Below, piece by piece: positions 10,521-21,286 of a DNA stretch of 64,000 nucleotides (within the stretch, counting starts at the first letter, position 1; the number at the start of each line of letters is the position of its first letter). The position numbers and the translations under genes were made by a program. The notes under the pieces were generated by a model. That model was not told where the DNA came from, did not search any database, and was given only the letters and a program-made list of their open reading frames with translations. This stretch comes from Buddleja alternifolia (taxonomy: Eukaryota > Streptophyta > Magnoliopsida > Lamiales > Scrophulariaceae): contig CM033402.1 in assembly GCA_019426215.1 (NCBI GenBank), forward strand, positions 1,240,001-1,304,000. The letters are read 5' to 3'.

Positions 10521-13500
10521 CTAACTCTGGCCAGTCCATCTCATTGTGAATGAGAGTGCTCGTTTCCGGCCTACAGTAGGTGGCTTCCTTAGATCAGGGT
10601 CATGGACCAACTCAAAATTGGGAGTATCCCAATAATGTGATTCCAACAACCGGTAGAACCTCCCTTTGTATGTTTTCAAATATTCGGAGGTCAGGTAATA
10701 TTTTCAACAAGCTCGGTCGACCTAATCCCTAATTTTGTACATAATTTTATTGCATGTGAGCACGGAATTCGATGAAGAGTCCATTTTCCACAAGAGCAAT
10801 ATTTAGCTTTGATGTCGACCGAGTAATGATGATTACCGGACCCGATCCGTCGGCCCGTTTTAACGTGACCCGTCTCATGCTGCCAAGAAAAAACTTCTGC
10901 ACAGTGATTTGTAGATTTTTTGTCCCACTCATTGTACATTTTATACGCTTATGTGGTGAAAGGTTGTGCCCTCATTGCATGAGCCATTCGCACTCAATCA
11001 GCAAAATATTGGACAATGCGATAAAATGTGCACTCAACAATTGATGTGGGTGGAAGATATCGAGTACCTTTCAACACATTCTTTAAGCTTTCTCCCATAT
11101 TCGTCGCATAATACCTTCGCGCATCCCTCCATCATATGCCAGTGTCCACTTTTCTCGTGGGATAGCTTTCAGATAATTCAACGCAATTGGATCCTTATTA
11201 CCAATAAGTTCAATTGCCTGGTCAAACTTTCGTTGGTTATGTGCCATACCTGCCGCACAACAGAGTTCCTTTATAGCTTTACTTTTGAATTGAGCATTAA
11301 AGTTTGAAGTCACATGTCGGAGGCAATATCTATGAGCTCCCAGTGGAGGGGTAAAATCGGGCATATATCGAGTAGCATTTAATAAGCCCTTATGACGATC
11401 TGAAATAAGGCAAACATCTTCATCAGGCATCAAAAAATGTTTGCAGATCAATTGCAGAAACCATAACCAAGACTCGTTGGACTCATTAACAACAATAGCG
11501 AATGCTAGAGGCAAAATGTTCTGATTTCCGTCCAGAGTTGATGCGCATAACAACTTAGCCTTGTGGCATGCGTACACATGAGTCCCGTCAACACATATGA
11601 CTCGTCGACAATGTCGGAATCCATCTATACATGGCTTGAACGCCCAAAACATAAATTTCCACATTTTTGGATTTTGATCCGAATTTTTGTGCCGCCATTC
11701 AACAACCGTCCCCGGATTCCACTTCTTCATTGCTCCCAAAAATTTAGGCAACCTTGTAACGGACTCCTCCCATGTCCCGTATATAATCTCATTTTCACGT
11801 CGCAAACTGTACCAAGCCTTCCCATATGAAATATCAAATTTCCATTTTTTCTGCACTGTTAGTACAATTAGACCAACTTTGTATAACGGATCCTTCCTAA
11901 CTTCAAGTAGAATTTCATTTGCAATCGTGTTTATGTCCAAGTTAAAGTGGTTCTTGGAACAATCTTCAGTAAAACATGTGTGTGCCTCTGCATACCTAGT
12001 AATTTTCCAAAAGTTAGTATTCTTGAACAAAGCTCCCCGCAGTTTAAAAGGGCATCCATTTTTGCATTCTACAGCATACACCCTCGGATTACTAATTATA
12101 ACCTTAAACTCGCGTTGTGCGTGCTGCACGTGGTAGTTTTTCACCGCTGCTTGCAAGCTAAGTTTGTTGTAAAAAACTTGGCCCTTATAAAGATTACATT
12201 TCGCATCATCATAAATTATTCTCCTGCTCAAACCTGAACTTTGTCGATAGAGTGAATCTCCTTCTACTTCTGGGTATGTGGTGGAATAGAATGGGAGCAC
12301 TTCATGAAGTCTTTCTTCAGCTCTTGTGGGAGGGACATCTTCATTCATCAGTACATTATTATCATGATCATCTTCATCCTCATCCATTGTTGCATAGTTG
12401 CGCCGTTGTTCCAACTCGACGTCTGTATGATGATGGATCGAACAGTCAGAATCACGACTGTCATCGTCACTTCCATTGTCATCATTCCCAACGTCTGCAA
12501 AATCACTAAACCCAACATTGGGTTGCTCAAAGTCATGACGGCTTTGTCTAGACGAACCTGCAATTAAAGATAAATATGATGATAGTATGTAAAAATCATA
12601 ATAACAAGCCATGAATCAAAAGAATACAACAATTATGAAACTTATTAAAAGATTCATAATTACCTGCTTCCACGTCAGGAACTACAAAATTCCTCAAACG
12701 ACGATTCTCCAACGGGAAATTTTGCCTAGACGGACCTACAATTAAAAAGAAATATTGGGACACTTTGTAAAAATAAGAATAACAAGTCACGAATAAAAGG
12801 AATACAACAATTGAAGCACCTAAAATGCAAATCACAAAAAGGTTAACTCATTTTACAATTCTGCAAAGAAAAAAGTACACAAATATGAAATTTAAAAATA
12901 AACTACATAATGTAAATAAAAGAATAAACTACCTTGATGCAAATCGTGAATTGTAGAACTTCTCAAACTACTTGAAAAAAAATCATGATACTCACGATTT
13001 TCCAAAACATGTGATTGCGACTGCGTATTTAAATCTGGTACTGTGGGCTGTGTAAAATACGACATGAATGGGGTTTGTGAGTGCATATTCAAATCGAGAA
13101 CTGAGGGCTGTGTAAAGAACGACATGAACTAGGGTGGCGTTAACGACGTCACTTGGGTTAACAACGAGCTATATTGCCTCTGATGTTGGATTGGTTATTT
13201 CTCAATATAATGCTCGACGAATTTATCAACAATGTTAGGATCCAAGAAAAACGTCAAAGTTTCATCATCTTTGATCTCCATTGTGCTCTCCTTCATCACA
13301 TTTCTCTTTTCAAATTCAAACTTTATAATTACTTTTAATGAAAAATGATTTTGATCAGTTCTTGTTCTCGCGTATAACTTCTCCAACAATTCAGCGTATG
13401 TGATCGTACGAGATATTCTCATGTTAGTGCTTGGACGAATGCTATATCTAACTGAATTTGAGTCTTCAATAATTTGACCATCCGTGTATACCAAAACCTC

Positions 13501-13521
13501 AATTGTGTTCGCCCTCCACAT
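10521..13521 (-). pseudogene. MuDR-type MULE transposase, disabled
   Basis: Read on minus: exon 1 13521-12933, exon 2 12735-12664, exon 3 from 12557 to the stop at 10521. The N-terminal region (MWRANTIEVLVYTDG) is the PB1-like/MULE leader domain. It is followed by an acidic segment, the MuDR DNA-binding region with Cys/His residues (about 12180-11950), and the DDE transposase core with ICVDGTHV (Asp codon 11587-11589) and LISDRHKG (Asp codon 11398-11400). Near 10780 lies a SWIM zinc finger, CSCGKW...CSHA, then a basic C-terminus ending RWTGQS. It would catalyse cut-and-paste transposition. Breaks: TAA at 13195-13197, TAG at 13129-13131, TAA at 11083-11085, further stops and a frameshift between about 11070 and 10940. 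Exons 2 and 3 both start with a GxSRQ motif, hinting at an exon duplication. Confidence 0.88.
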
Positions 13522-14302
13522 TTTCTATATAATATCAAAATTCAAACCACAAATAAGCACTAAATTAAGAATTATAGTCAAAAAATAAAATAATACCTAC
13601 AAATTATACATAAAATTGAAAATTATATACCTACAAAATTAGAATTTATATATACAAACTATACTTCTATATTACAAATTAAACCTAAAAATTATAACTA
13701 CTCATTCGAAATTATACATACTATGTAAACCTAAACATTTGAAATTTCATTTGCAACTTACATGAAAATTTAAACCCTAACAATAAATTCAAAATTATAT
13801 CTCTAAAAATGTACTTAAATTTCTACACAATTACAAACTAACACTTACATCAAATTTTAAACCATAAAAAAAAAAACACTATCAATCTACATTATACTTT
13901 AGGATCAAAATTTAACCTAAAAGTCTAAATAAAATCTATTAATTCAATAATAATACCGACATATTCGAGAATTATACCAAATAATCCAAAAATTATAATT
14001 AACTAATTGAATTTATACCTAAAAATTCAAGTTTTGAACCCACATTACAATAAAATAAAAATTAATATACTAACTCAAAATTTAAGTAAGTTCAAAAGCA
14101 TAATACATAAAATTACTTTAATTTTGTAGTTGACAAACAAATTTTGAAGAAAAATTCGGGCTTGCTGACAATGGTGGTGAAAATTACAGTGAAAAATTTG
14201 ACGTGCAGAAGGAGAAGAGAAAAGAAAAAGAGAAGAGAAAGAAGAGAAGAAAGAGAAAGAAAAGAGAAGAGAAAGAAAAGAGAAAGGGAAAAAAAAAGTG
14301 CA
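13522..14302 (-). other. AT-rich leader of transposase plus purine tract
   Basis: No gene is visible. From 13540 to 14110 the sequence is very AT-rich with loose reiterations of 'accTAAAAATTATA'. From about 14208 to 14300 it is almost pure A/G. On the minus strand this reads as a CT-rich 5' leader followed by an AT-rich intron before the ATG at 13521. The mirror image is seen at 18290-19340 in front of the PMD gene of MULE-2. Confidence 0.55.
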
Positions 14303-14555
14303 CAGTGAGACGACATATGCTATGTCGTCTCACTGTTCATTGCTGACACAATATTTAAAAATAAAAATAAAAATGGTGTTACGACATGGAGTATGTCGTA
14401 ACACCATAATTTATTTTAAAAAAACGAAAATAAGTGTTACGACATACTCCATGTCGTAACACCATAATTTATTTAAAAAATAAAATAAAATGTGTTACCA
14501 CATGGGGTATGTCGTAACACAGCATGTTACGACATACCCTATGTCGTAACATGCT
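14303..14555. repeat. Array of five short palindromes at the MULE-1 right terminus
   Basis: Palindromes with 12-15-bp arms and 3-5-base centres lie at 14303-14335, 14374-14406, 14434-14462, about 14491-14521 (one mismatch) and 14521-14555. The shared core is ACGACAT...ATGTCGT. The second and third are exact reverse complements of each other over 29 bases (centres GGAGT and ACTCC). This corresponds in position to the palindrome arrays at both ends of MULE-2, though the sequences differ. It is probably the subterminal or terminal inverted repeat of the element. Confidence 0.85.
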
Positions 14556-14966
14556 AAAATCTGAATACCACCATTTTTGGTAGTATTTTCTGATTTTTGA
14601 TTTATTTTTATATTATTTATTTAATTTTTCCGTTTCTATTCTTAAACAAAATATAACACTAAAATATCATAAAATATTATTCCTTTAAAAATTTCAAGCA
14701 CCCAAGTGGATTGAACATGTTCTATATATCTCTTATTAAAAAAAAAAAACATGTTCTATATCATGTAAAAGATATAACTATACTAGTTCAATAATAAATA
14801 TCAAATTAACTACAAAAATCAAATAGTATCACGTGTAAAAATTATTTAGAATATATATTAAATAATAATAGTAATAAGGCACGGTTTATCTTTAAAAGTG
14901 AAATAGGCACCAAACTACATGGAATGGAATGGTGCGACTTTGACTTATTTTTTAAATTGCATTGAT

Positions 14967-15060
14967 GATCCAACTTTGGCCGTTGGATCACCAATAAGGG
15001 GATCATTTAGCAATTTAAAACCCCCCCCCCTTTTGTTGATCCAACGACCAAAGTTAGATC
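14967..15060. repeat. Imperfect inverted repeat with self-palindromic arms
   Basis: Arms 14967-14990 and 15037-15060 are reverse complements with two mismatches in 24. Each arm is itself a GATCCAAC...GTTGGATC palindrome, so the segment can fold as a hairpin or cruciform. A run of ten C residues lies in the loop (15021-15030). Confidence 0.75.
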
Positions 15061-15264
15061 GAGACCAATAATTTTGATCCAACATAGAATTTTCCAGCGT
15101 GATACCCCGGGCGGTACTACTAAAGAGGATAATATTTAGAACAAAGATACTGCTTCTAGGTTTATCTTTCATCAACAATTGTATTATAAAATTAGAATGA
15201 TACTTGGTGGTTTCGGGAATCCAACTCTGAAGCCTATTCACCATACAAAATGTATTAACACAAT

Positions 15265-15267
<3 letters not shown>

Positions 15268-15297
<30 letters not shown>
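15268..15297. repeat. TA dinucleotide microsatellite
   Basis: About fifteen uninterrupted AT/TA units are present. Confidence 0.95.
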
Positions 15298-15300
<3 letters not shown>

Positions 15301-15969
15301 AATGAACCCCATAAATATTTTAATACTTTTTATGGCTGATATTTTCAGAAGCTACCAAGTATCACTCAAACCAATACATCACCATCTACATAAACCGCAT
15401 TCCAAAAACCCATGATGGATAACAAAAGTTTTCCACTAATTAGGATTTGTATAATAGTCAGAAAGAGAACCCATCTGTCGCTCCGAGATATATGTTAATT
15501 AGAATTTTCAAAAGATGAGCTGAAACGTTTAGAAGGGATGAATAAGTGGCTCCTCTTATCAACGAGAAATACAAGTCCGCTCCCACCTTAATTACATTCA
15601 AGTGTATATTTTAAAGAAAATGTATTATACATTTTATGTGATTTATTATTTATTTTGTGAAATATATTTGAATAGGGCTGAGTTGAGAGCTCACTAAAAT
15701 TTCCCGTTGCGTATACACATACGTCTCTATACTTGGAAATGTAATTCTACATCAACACATGTATGGGTGCATCCCATTTATACGTAGGGAAAATAGATTT
15801 ATGTTTTTCATCTGACTCATCAAGCTTTTTCTATTCTTCAATTGAATCACGAATATGCCTTTTTAACTCCTTGCTATGAAAGAATTAAATACCGCTTTCC
15901 TCATCAAGATATATAGGATCAATCCACATATTTCACACCTTAAAATTTTGGACTTCTGTGAAAGAATAC

Positions 15970-16329
15970 TTCAACAAAAAATAATATTAATGACATAATT
16001 TAAAGTGACAATATTAATATTTTTTGCTTTATCATAATAAGAAATTTTAATGACAAATTTCTTTAAGATTGTTATTATTGACTATTAGTGACATACGTTT
16101 ACAACTACATTTATTGTCATTAAGTTGTCATGTGTCACTAATGTTCAATAGTGATTGCCACTAATTATCAAAAATAATAACTTATATACAAATCTTGTCA
16201 TTAATAAACATGTAAAACTAATTTTTATGAAAAAACTAAAAATTCTTGTCACTAAAAATTTATAATCAGTGGGTACTTTGATATTATTAATTGACATTTT
16301 ATCACTAATGTCAGAATTTTTTTTAGTGG
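15970..16329. repeat. Possible CACTA-derived MITE
   Basis: The stretch is full of TGTCACTAA/TTAGTGACA steps on both strands and ends TTTTTTTTAGTGG, which reads CCACTAAAAAAAA on the other strand. The left end is degenerate and no target duplication is clear. Part of it (about 16150-16290) recurs at 42155-42270, showing that it is a dispersed repeat. Confidence 0.4.
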
Positions 16330-16384
16330 AAGAGGAATATTTCTTGGAAGGAAATAAGTAAAACATTTTTTTTTTTGATATCTA

Positions 16385-17643
16385 GTAAGTGTTGGAAATC
16401 TTGATTGAGTAAATTGTGTTTAGCACGATTTTATTGGAGATTTTAAGTGAATTCCACATGTTGAAAGTGGAATGTCTTTGGCTTAAATTAATCTACGTTT
16501 CGAGTAGATAAATTAAGAGTATTTAATTACTCAAATTCGATTTTGGGTGAATGAAAAATTAATTGACAAAATGTTTCACTTAAAACGTGGTTTGAATCAA
16601 TAAATTGATATGAACAAAGGCGATTAAATGATCACAATCATACGATCGACGGCCGCGGTCGTATAGGAAATAGTTCATTTAGTTCGTGGTCTAAAATGTT
16701 CAAATCAAAAAATTGAGGGACCAATTTGAAAGGACTTAATGAATCAAGATTCAAAGTTTTGGGGTCAAAATTAAAGTTTGTGGAAAGATAGGGGCTGAAT
16801 TGCACAGTCGGATGGTGCAACCGGCCGAACCTAATCACTACCCGGACAAGGTGGCTTCTTATTGGCTGAGAGACGGGTGTACGGTACACCTGCCACACCG
16901 GATCCGAACCAATGTCAGGCGCCTTTTGTCTTTTAGTTCAGGGGTATTTTGAACAAGTGCAACTTTTGGGGCTAATGTGAAAAGTCCGAAAAGGTTCAAT
17001 CAGGAGGCTTTTTGCCCAAAACGCAACTTTTGGGTCTTTCTGCAGAAATCCAAAAAATTGCACTTTTTGACCCAAAACCTTTCATTCTCTATAAATAGAC
17101 CCCCATAGTTTGGAATTAATTACACCAACATCATATTCTCTTCTCTTCTCTCTTTTATTCTTAGTACTAATTTGAGTACTTTGAATATTCTTTTGTTTCA
17201 ACACTATTAATTTTAATATTTTAAGAATAGTATTGAATATTAAATGCTAAATTGAGTATTTAAAATATTTTTAAAATTCTTAAATATTATTTTAAGAATT
17301 ATTTAATACTAATTTGCGTACTTTAGATATTCTTAAATATTATTTTAATATTGTAAAAATAAGTTTGCATATTAAATGTTTAGATGTGCATTTAATTCAT
17401 CCGTGTCCATCGAGAGAGTTTGGAACAAGTGTTTTGTTCGCTAGGCTCCAAAATTTGTAGTGGTACTATTTCCAAGACGTTTGTCATTATATCTTCGGAG
17501 ACAATTGTCGTATTCCGTGACCACCAAGTGCGGGGCAATATTGTCTTAAGGAAATAGGGTAACTCTTGCCTCGATATATCATTATCATTTTGCATCTTCA
17601 TCAACAACGCCCGTTACGTACTAGAATTTTTCCCAACAGTAAG
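16385..17643. mobile_element. Solo LTR of a copia-type retrotransposon with target duplication
   Basis: The LTR runs 16390-17638 (1249 bp), begins TGTTGGAAATC and ends TTTTTCCCAACA. It is flanked by a perfect 5-bp target duplication GTAAG (16385-16389 and 17639-17643). A TATA box, CTATAAATAG, lies at about 17090-17099, as expected of an LTR promoter. No internal domain is present, so it most likely arose by recombination between two LTRs. ORFs inside it are not supported. Confidence 0.9.
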
Positions 17644-18094
17644 ATACTTGTTTTTCGAAGATGTGTATCCTTATCATGACACAACTCCAAGTTGAAAGGA
17701 CTTAGCCTAATGCAAATATGGATGCAATTAGATAATGGTCTTAAATCCAACCAATCTCCAACTAGGGCTTTCAAAAATCGTGTTGTTGTTCAAAGTTGTC
17801 TAAATTATTATCGAGCTGTAGAATTTGTATTTGAGGTTGGTTTGATTGTTAATCGAGCCAAGATCAAACGAGGTTTAATCGAGCCGAACACGAAATGAGC
17901 TCGGGTGGCTTGATTTTTTGCACATATTTTATTATTTTTGTAGTAATCGAGCCGAGCTTCAAACTTGTCAAGCACACAAAACGTTGTTCAAACTTGATTT
18001 CATATGTTAACGAACAGAGCTCAAATGAGCTTTTTTTCGAACGATTTCAAGTCGAGACTAAATTAGTCTGACTTTCAAACCTATCTCCATACAT
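17644..18094. other. Non-coding DNA with GAGCC-rich dispersed repeat
   Basis: No gene is visible. From about 17860 to 18070 there are repeated GAGCCGA/GAGCTC words. A related stretch is found in opposite orientation at about 63020-63300; both share a 'gagccgagcttcaaa' segment next to an A/T-rich 'caca(t)attttat' segment. It is a dispersed repeat of unknown class. Confidence 0.5.
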
Positions 18095-18103
18095 TTATAC
18101 TAG

Positions 18104-18270
18104 GGACTTTTAAAAAAAATAATACTCTTTTAAATAAAATATATATAAATAATACACAAATAAAACGAGATCCGGAAATGGCACACTCCGCCATTAGTAA
18201 TGGCGGAGCCTGACAAATTTTGTCAGCTCGGTCAGGATCCGCCATTAGTAATGGCGGATCCTCACCCATA
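18104..18270. repeat. Left terminal inverted repeat of MULE-2 with two palindrome modules
   Basis: It pairs with 32732-32992. Palindromes centred at 18197 (11-bp arms), 18218 (CTGACAAA arms) and 18248 (14-bp arms) share the core CCGCCATTA-G-TAATGGCGG. Confidence 0.92.
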
Positions 18271-18289
18271 TTAAAAAAAAAAAATTCCT

Positions 18290-18440
18290 CTGCCGAAAAT
18301 CTCTTTTTCCCTCTCTCTCTCTCTCTCTTTCCTTCTCTTCTCTCTCTCTTTCCTCTCTTTTTCTTTTCTCTTCTTTTCCCCTCTTCTCTCTCTCTTTCCT
18401 CTCTTTTTCTTTTCTCTTCTTTTCCCCTCTTCTCTCTTCT
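18290..18440 (+). repeat. Pyrimidine tract (CT-rich leader)
   Basis: The segment is almost entirely C/T and includes (CT)n runs and a roughly 60-bp direct duplication. It is the mirror of the purine tracts at 32620-32715 and 14208-14300. The low-complexity open frames across it on both strands are not genes. It probably represents the transcribed 5' leader of the PMD gene. Confidence 0.7.
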
Positions 18441-18549
18441 TCTTCCTCACAACCGAAAAACACCCACACACTCTTACTGCATTCTTCTTCATCAACTCTC
18501 ATCCCATCTCCTCCTTCACCTACTGATCTCTCCTCCTTTTTCTAATTAA

Positions 18550-19352
18550 AGGTAAATATCTATTTTAATTTAATTTATAGTTTTATGCTTATAATTTTTT
18601 AGATATAATTTTTTAGTTTGTTGTTGAGAATTTGTGATTGTTATTTAATTTAGTAATTATCTCTAAAGTTATGATTTAGTAATTTAGTATTTTCGAATTT
18701 TCTAGATATAATTTAGTAATTTAGGGTTTAGGGGAGAAGTTAGGATTTTAGGGATTATTGGTTAATTGTAGTATAGAATGTCTAATTTTAGGCTTTATGT
18801 TTCAATTTTAGGGTAGAATTTCGAATTTTATGGTAGAATTTTAAATTTGAAGGTATTATTTTCGCATTTTTGTAGTAGAATTTAGGTATTTTAGAAATTT
18901 TTGTAAATATTATATTGAAATATTTTTAGGTATTTAAACTGTTGTTATGTGTATACAATATAAATTAGTATTTAGTGTTAATTTTTGAACCTACATATAT
19001 ATGTAGACATTATATGTTTAGGTATTTAGGTATGTAAAAATACTAAAAATCGGATTAATATCTAAACATTATATTTAGATATTTAGTTTTAATGATTGAA
19101 CTTTGATATAATTTTAGACAAATTTGTAAGTATTGCTTCAATTTTTTGGTATAACATTTAGCTAACAGGCTAAATTTTTATGTTTAATTTGTTAAGTGTT
19201 GATTAATTTAGTCAAATTTTAGTGTTGATTATTGAACTTTGATACGATATAATTTAGGTATAAATTTGAGTTTTTAGTGTTTAGAATAATGGATAATAAT
19301 CTAATTAGTGCATTATATTCTAATTGTACTTGCTATACTTTATAAATGCAGG
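18550..19352 (+). other. AT-rich leader intron of MULE-2 PMD gene
   Basis: No gene is visible. The stretch has many 'tttagg(t)att' words, is preceded by a donor-like AAGGTAAAT (18549-18557) and ends with the acceptor-like 'ataaatgcag' before G-ATG at 19353. That fits a single intron in the 5' leader. Confidence 0.55.
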
Positions 19353-20647
19353 ATGGCTAATTTATACGATCGTGATGTATATGGGCCTGTAGATCCTAGT
19401 GTGTTGACGGATCAGACAAGCCACAGGTCCGAGTTAATATTTTTAGGGGGTGATACAACAATGCGAACAAGACGAGCAGATGGTCATTATTTTAAAATGG
19501 TAAAATCCCATGATTTTATTGCACCACATCGTCGAGTATTGCAAAAACTCCATCAAATGGGGTTTTGTCGCTTTTATTTGTTAACCATGTGTGGGCAACT
19601 TAGATGTGATATGGGACTTGTGACTGCATTGATTGAGAGGTGGCGCCCGGAGACAAACACGTTTCACCTCAGAAGTGGAGAGGCTACTGTTACCCTCCAA
19701 GACGTTGCTATACTATGGGGTGTACCAGTCGACGGTAGGGCAGTAGTTATTCATCACGTGTTTAATGGGTTTAGGGATTATGCAGCCCTTGTTCATCGTC
19801 TTTTAGGTTTTGAAATTGGACAAAATGATTTTAAATCAACGGGTATGGGACTAAAAATGAAAAAATTATGTGAATACCTAAATTCGGCCGAGGCAATAAT
19901 CACAGACGAGTCCCCCGAGCATATGGTTGATCAAATAGCACGATGTTGGGATTTTGCATTGCTTGGCATCATGTTACTCGACAGCAGCGGGGAAGTGATT
20001 TCGATTTTGTGGTTAAAATTTTTTGAAAATATTGATGAGGTAAGCTCCTAAAGTTGGGGGAGTGGTGTGTTGGCGTTTTTGTACCGTCAGCTACATCATG
20101 GATCCCTAAGGATTCACAAAGAAGTGTGTGGTCCAATGACATTGTTACAGGTATAATGTATTTTTTTTTTGTTATATCTTTCTCTAAGATATTCAATGTT
20201 CAATAAATTAATGTATTTATGTTTAACAGTTATGGGCATGGTCACGAATAATGGTTGTGAGGCCATCTACGGTTCCACATTTAATGGCAGAAATTGATGT
20301 TAGTAACATTGCACGAGCTCCTTATGGGAAACGGTAATTTATCTAACTAGAATTTTTTATTCAGAAACAACTATTTTTTTTTAATTATTTGCGTTATTGA
20401 TGTTGTAGGTGGTATCGACCCGTGAGTAATCCTCGCACAACGACAGGCTGTTTATTGGCAGCTAGAGAAGTATTAGATCAGATGACCTATCATCATGTGA
20501 GTAAAAGTGTATCTCCAGGTCATTATATCCGAGCAAGTTCTATAATGCTCTCCTATTAAAAATACTGTTGTTCAATTTTCTTATTTCAGTTTGTTTGGGA
20601 CTTATACAACTTTGATGATCCCGACATTGCTGAGTTGCCACCTGTGT
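19353..20647 (+). pseudogene. PMD-family gene of MULE-2, truncated
   Basis: Predicted exons: 19353-20150, 20230-20333, 20409-20496 and 20590 to about 20647, where similarity to MULE-1 stops. The product starts MANLYDRDVYGPVDPSVL and has the family signature RWRPETNTFHLRSGEAT with TLQDVAILWGVPVDGRAV-type sequence. It is better preserved than the MULE-1 copy, with one visible nonsense codon, TAA at 20049-20051, where the other copy has TAC. The last exon runs into the deletion junction, so the C-terminal region and the Gly-Ser tail are gone. It may have been transcribed from the CT-rich leader upstream. Confidence 0.87.
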
Positions 20648-20687
20648 ACAAAATGATAAGGATTGGTTTGGCTGATACGACGTCACT

Positions 20688-21057
20688 TGTGTGAACAGCG
20701 ATGTGAATCGACCCTGAAATTGTATTGGCTCTTTTTCAATATAAAGATCCATTGTACTAACATCAGTATAAGGATCCAAGAAAAAAATTAAATCATCGTC
20801 GTTTTTGACCTCCATTGTCTCTGCCTAAGCAAATTTCTATCTTCAAATGAGTACTTCGAAGATACTTTCAACGAGAATTGATTCGGATTAATTCCTGTAC
20901 TCGCATATATCTTATTCAACAATTCAATAAATTTGATCGACCGGGGTATTCTCATGTAAGTTGTTGCTGGAATGCTATAACTCAGCATATAGTTGGAATC
21001 TTCAATTATTTGTCCATCCAAAAAGATACAAACATCAACTAAATTTTGCCTCGACAT
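20688..21057 (-). pseudogene. MULE transposase exon 1 remnant in MULE-2
   Basis: From ATG at 21057 (MSRQNLVDVCIFLDGQIIED) it aligns with the N-terminal domain of the MULE-1 transposase (both have DGQIIEDSN, a LLxKxYA segment and a FFLDP end). A one-base frameshift lies near 20826. Similarity continues through QVTS at about 20700 and then breaks at the internal deletion. The DDE core and SWIM finger are absent. Confidence 0.85.
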
Positions 21058-21286
21058 TTCTGCAAAATATAAATTATCAATTCAAACTTTTAAAACACAA
21101 AATATATTCAGACACATTTAAAAAGCCTAAAAATATCATTCATAAACACTAAATTTGATATTACACTTTCAGCATCATACCTAAAAATTATAAATTGTAC
21201 CTAAAATATTATATCAAAGTTCAAACCCTAAAAACACCTACATTCGAAATTGGGGTCCAAAATTATACAAAAAATCAAAATTTAAG

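Larger units (their letters stand above)
5461..14560. mobile_element. MULE-1: Mutator-like element with PMD gene, accessory ORFs and transposase
   Basis: A PMD-family gene (plus, 5751-8111) and a MuDR-type transposase (minus, 13521-10521) converge toward a middle zone that holds two small paralogous ORFs and two tandem arrays. The right end has a purine tract and a palindrome array (14303-14555) equivalent in position to the terminus of MULE-2 at 32732-32992. The left terminus is not visible; the copia remnant occupies its expected place, so the left end lies outside the window or was lost. The outermost base on the right could not be fixed because its partner is missing. Both major genes are disabled, so the element is not autonomous now. 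Confidence 0.75.
14556..16384. other. AT-rich DNA without recognised gene
   Basis: No coding signal is convincing. It contains a direct repeat 'aacatgttctatat' at about 14716 and 14748, an inverted repeat at 14967-15060, a TA microsatellite at 15268-15297 and a MITE-like stretch at about 15970-16329, each listed separately. Confidence 0.5.

Noticed and set aside
10772..11307. Frames overlapping the transposase 3' part on plus
   Set aside because: The opposite strand encodes the SWIM finger and C-terminus; these are antisense shadows.
11563..12567. Plus-strand frames across the transposase
   Set aside because: Shadows of the minus-strand transposase exon, which has recognisable DDE and SWIM motifs.
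14113..14316. Minus-strand frame rich in Ser/Leu/Phe next to the palindromes
   Set aside because: Translation of the purine tract; low complexity and no homologue position in MULE-2.
14303..14555. CRISPR-like array of repeats
   Set aside because: Units are palindromes of differing arm length with irregular spacers in a plant transposon terminus; no cas genes.
18220..18549. Open frames on both strands over the CT/AG tract
   Set aside because: Low-complexity sequence has few stops in either strand; products are Ser/Leu or Lys/Glu/Arg runs with no domain.
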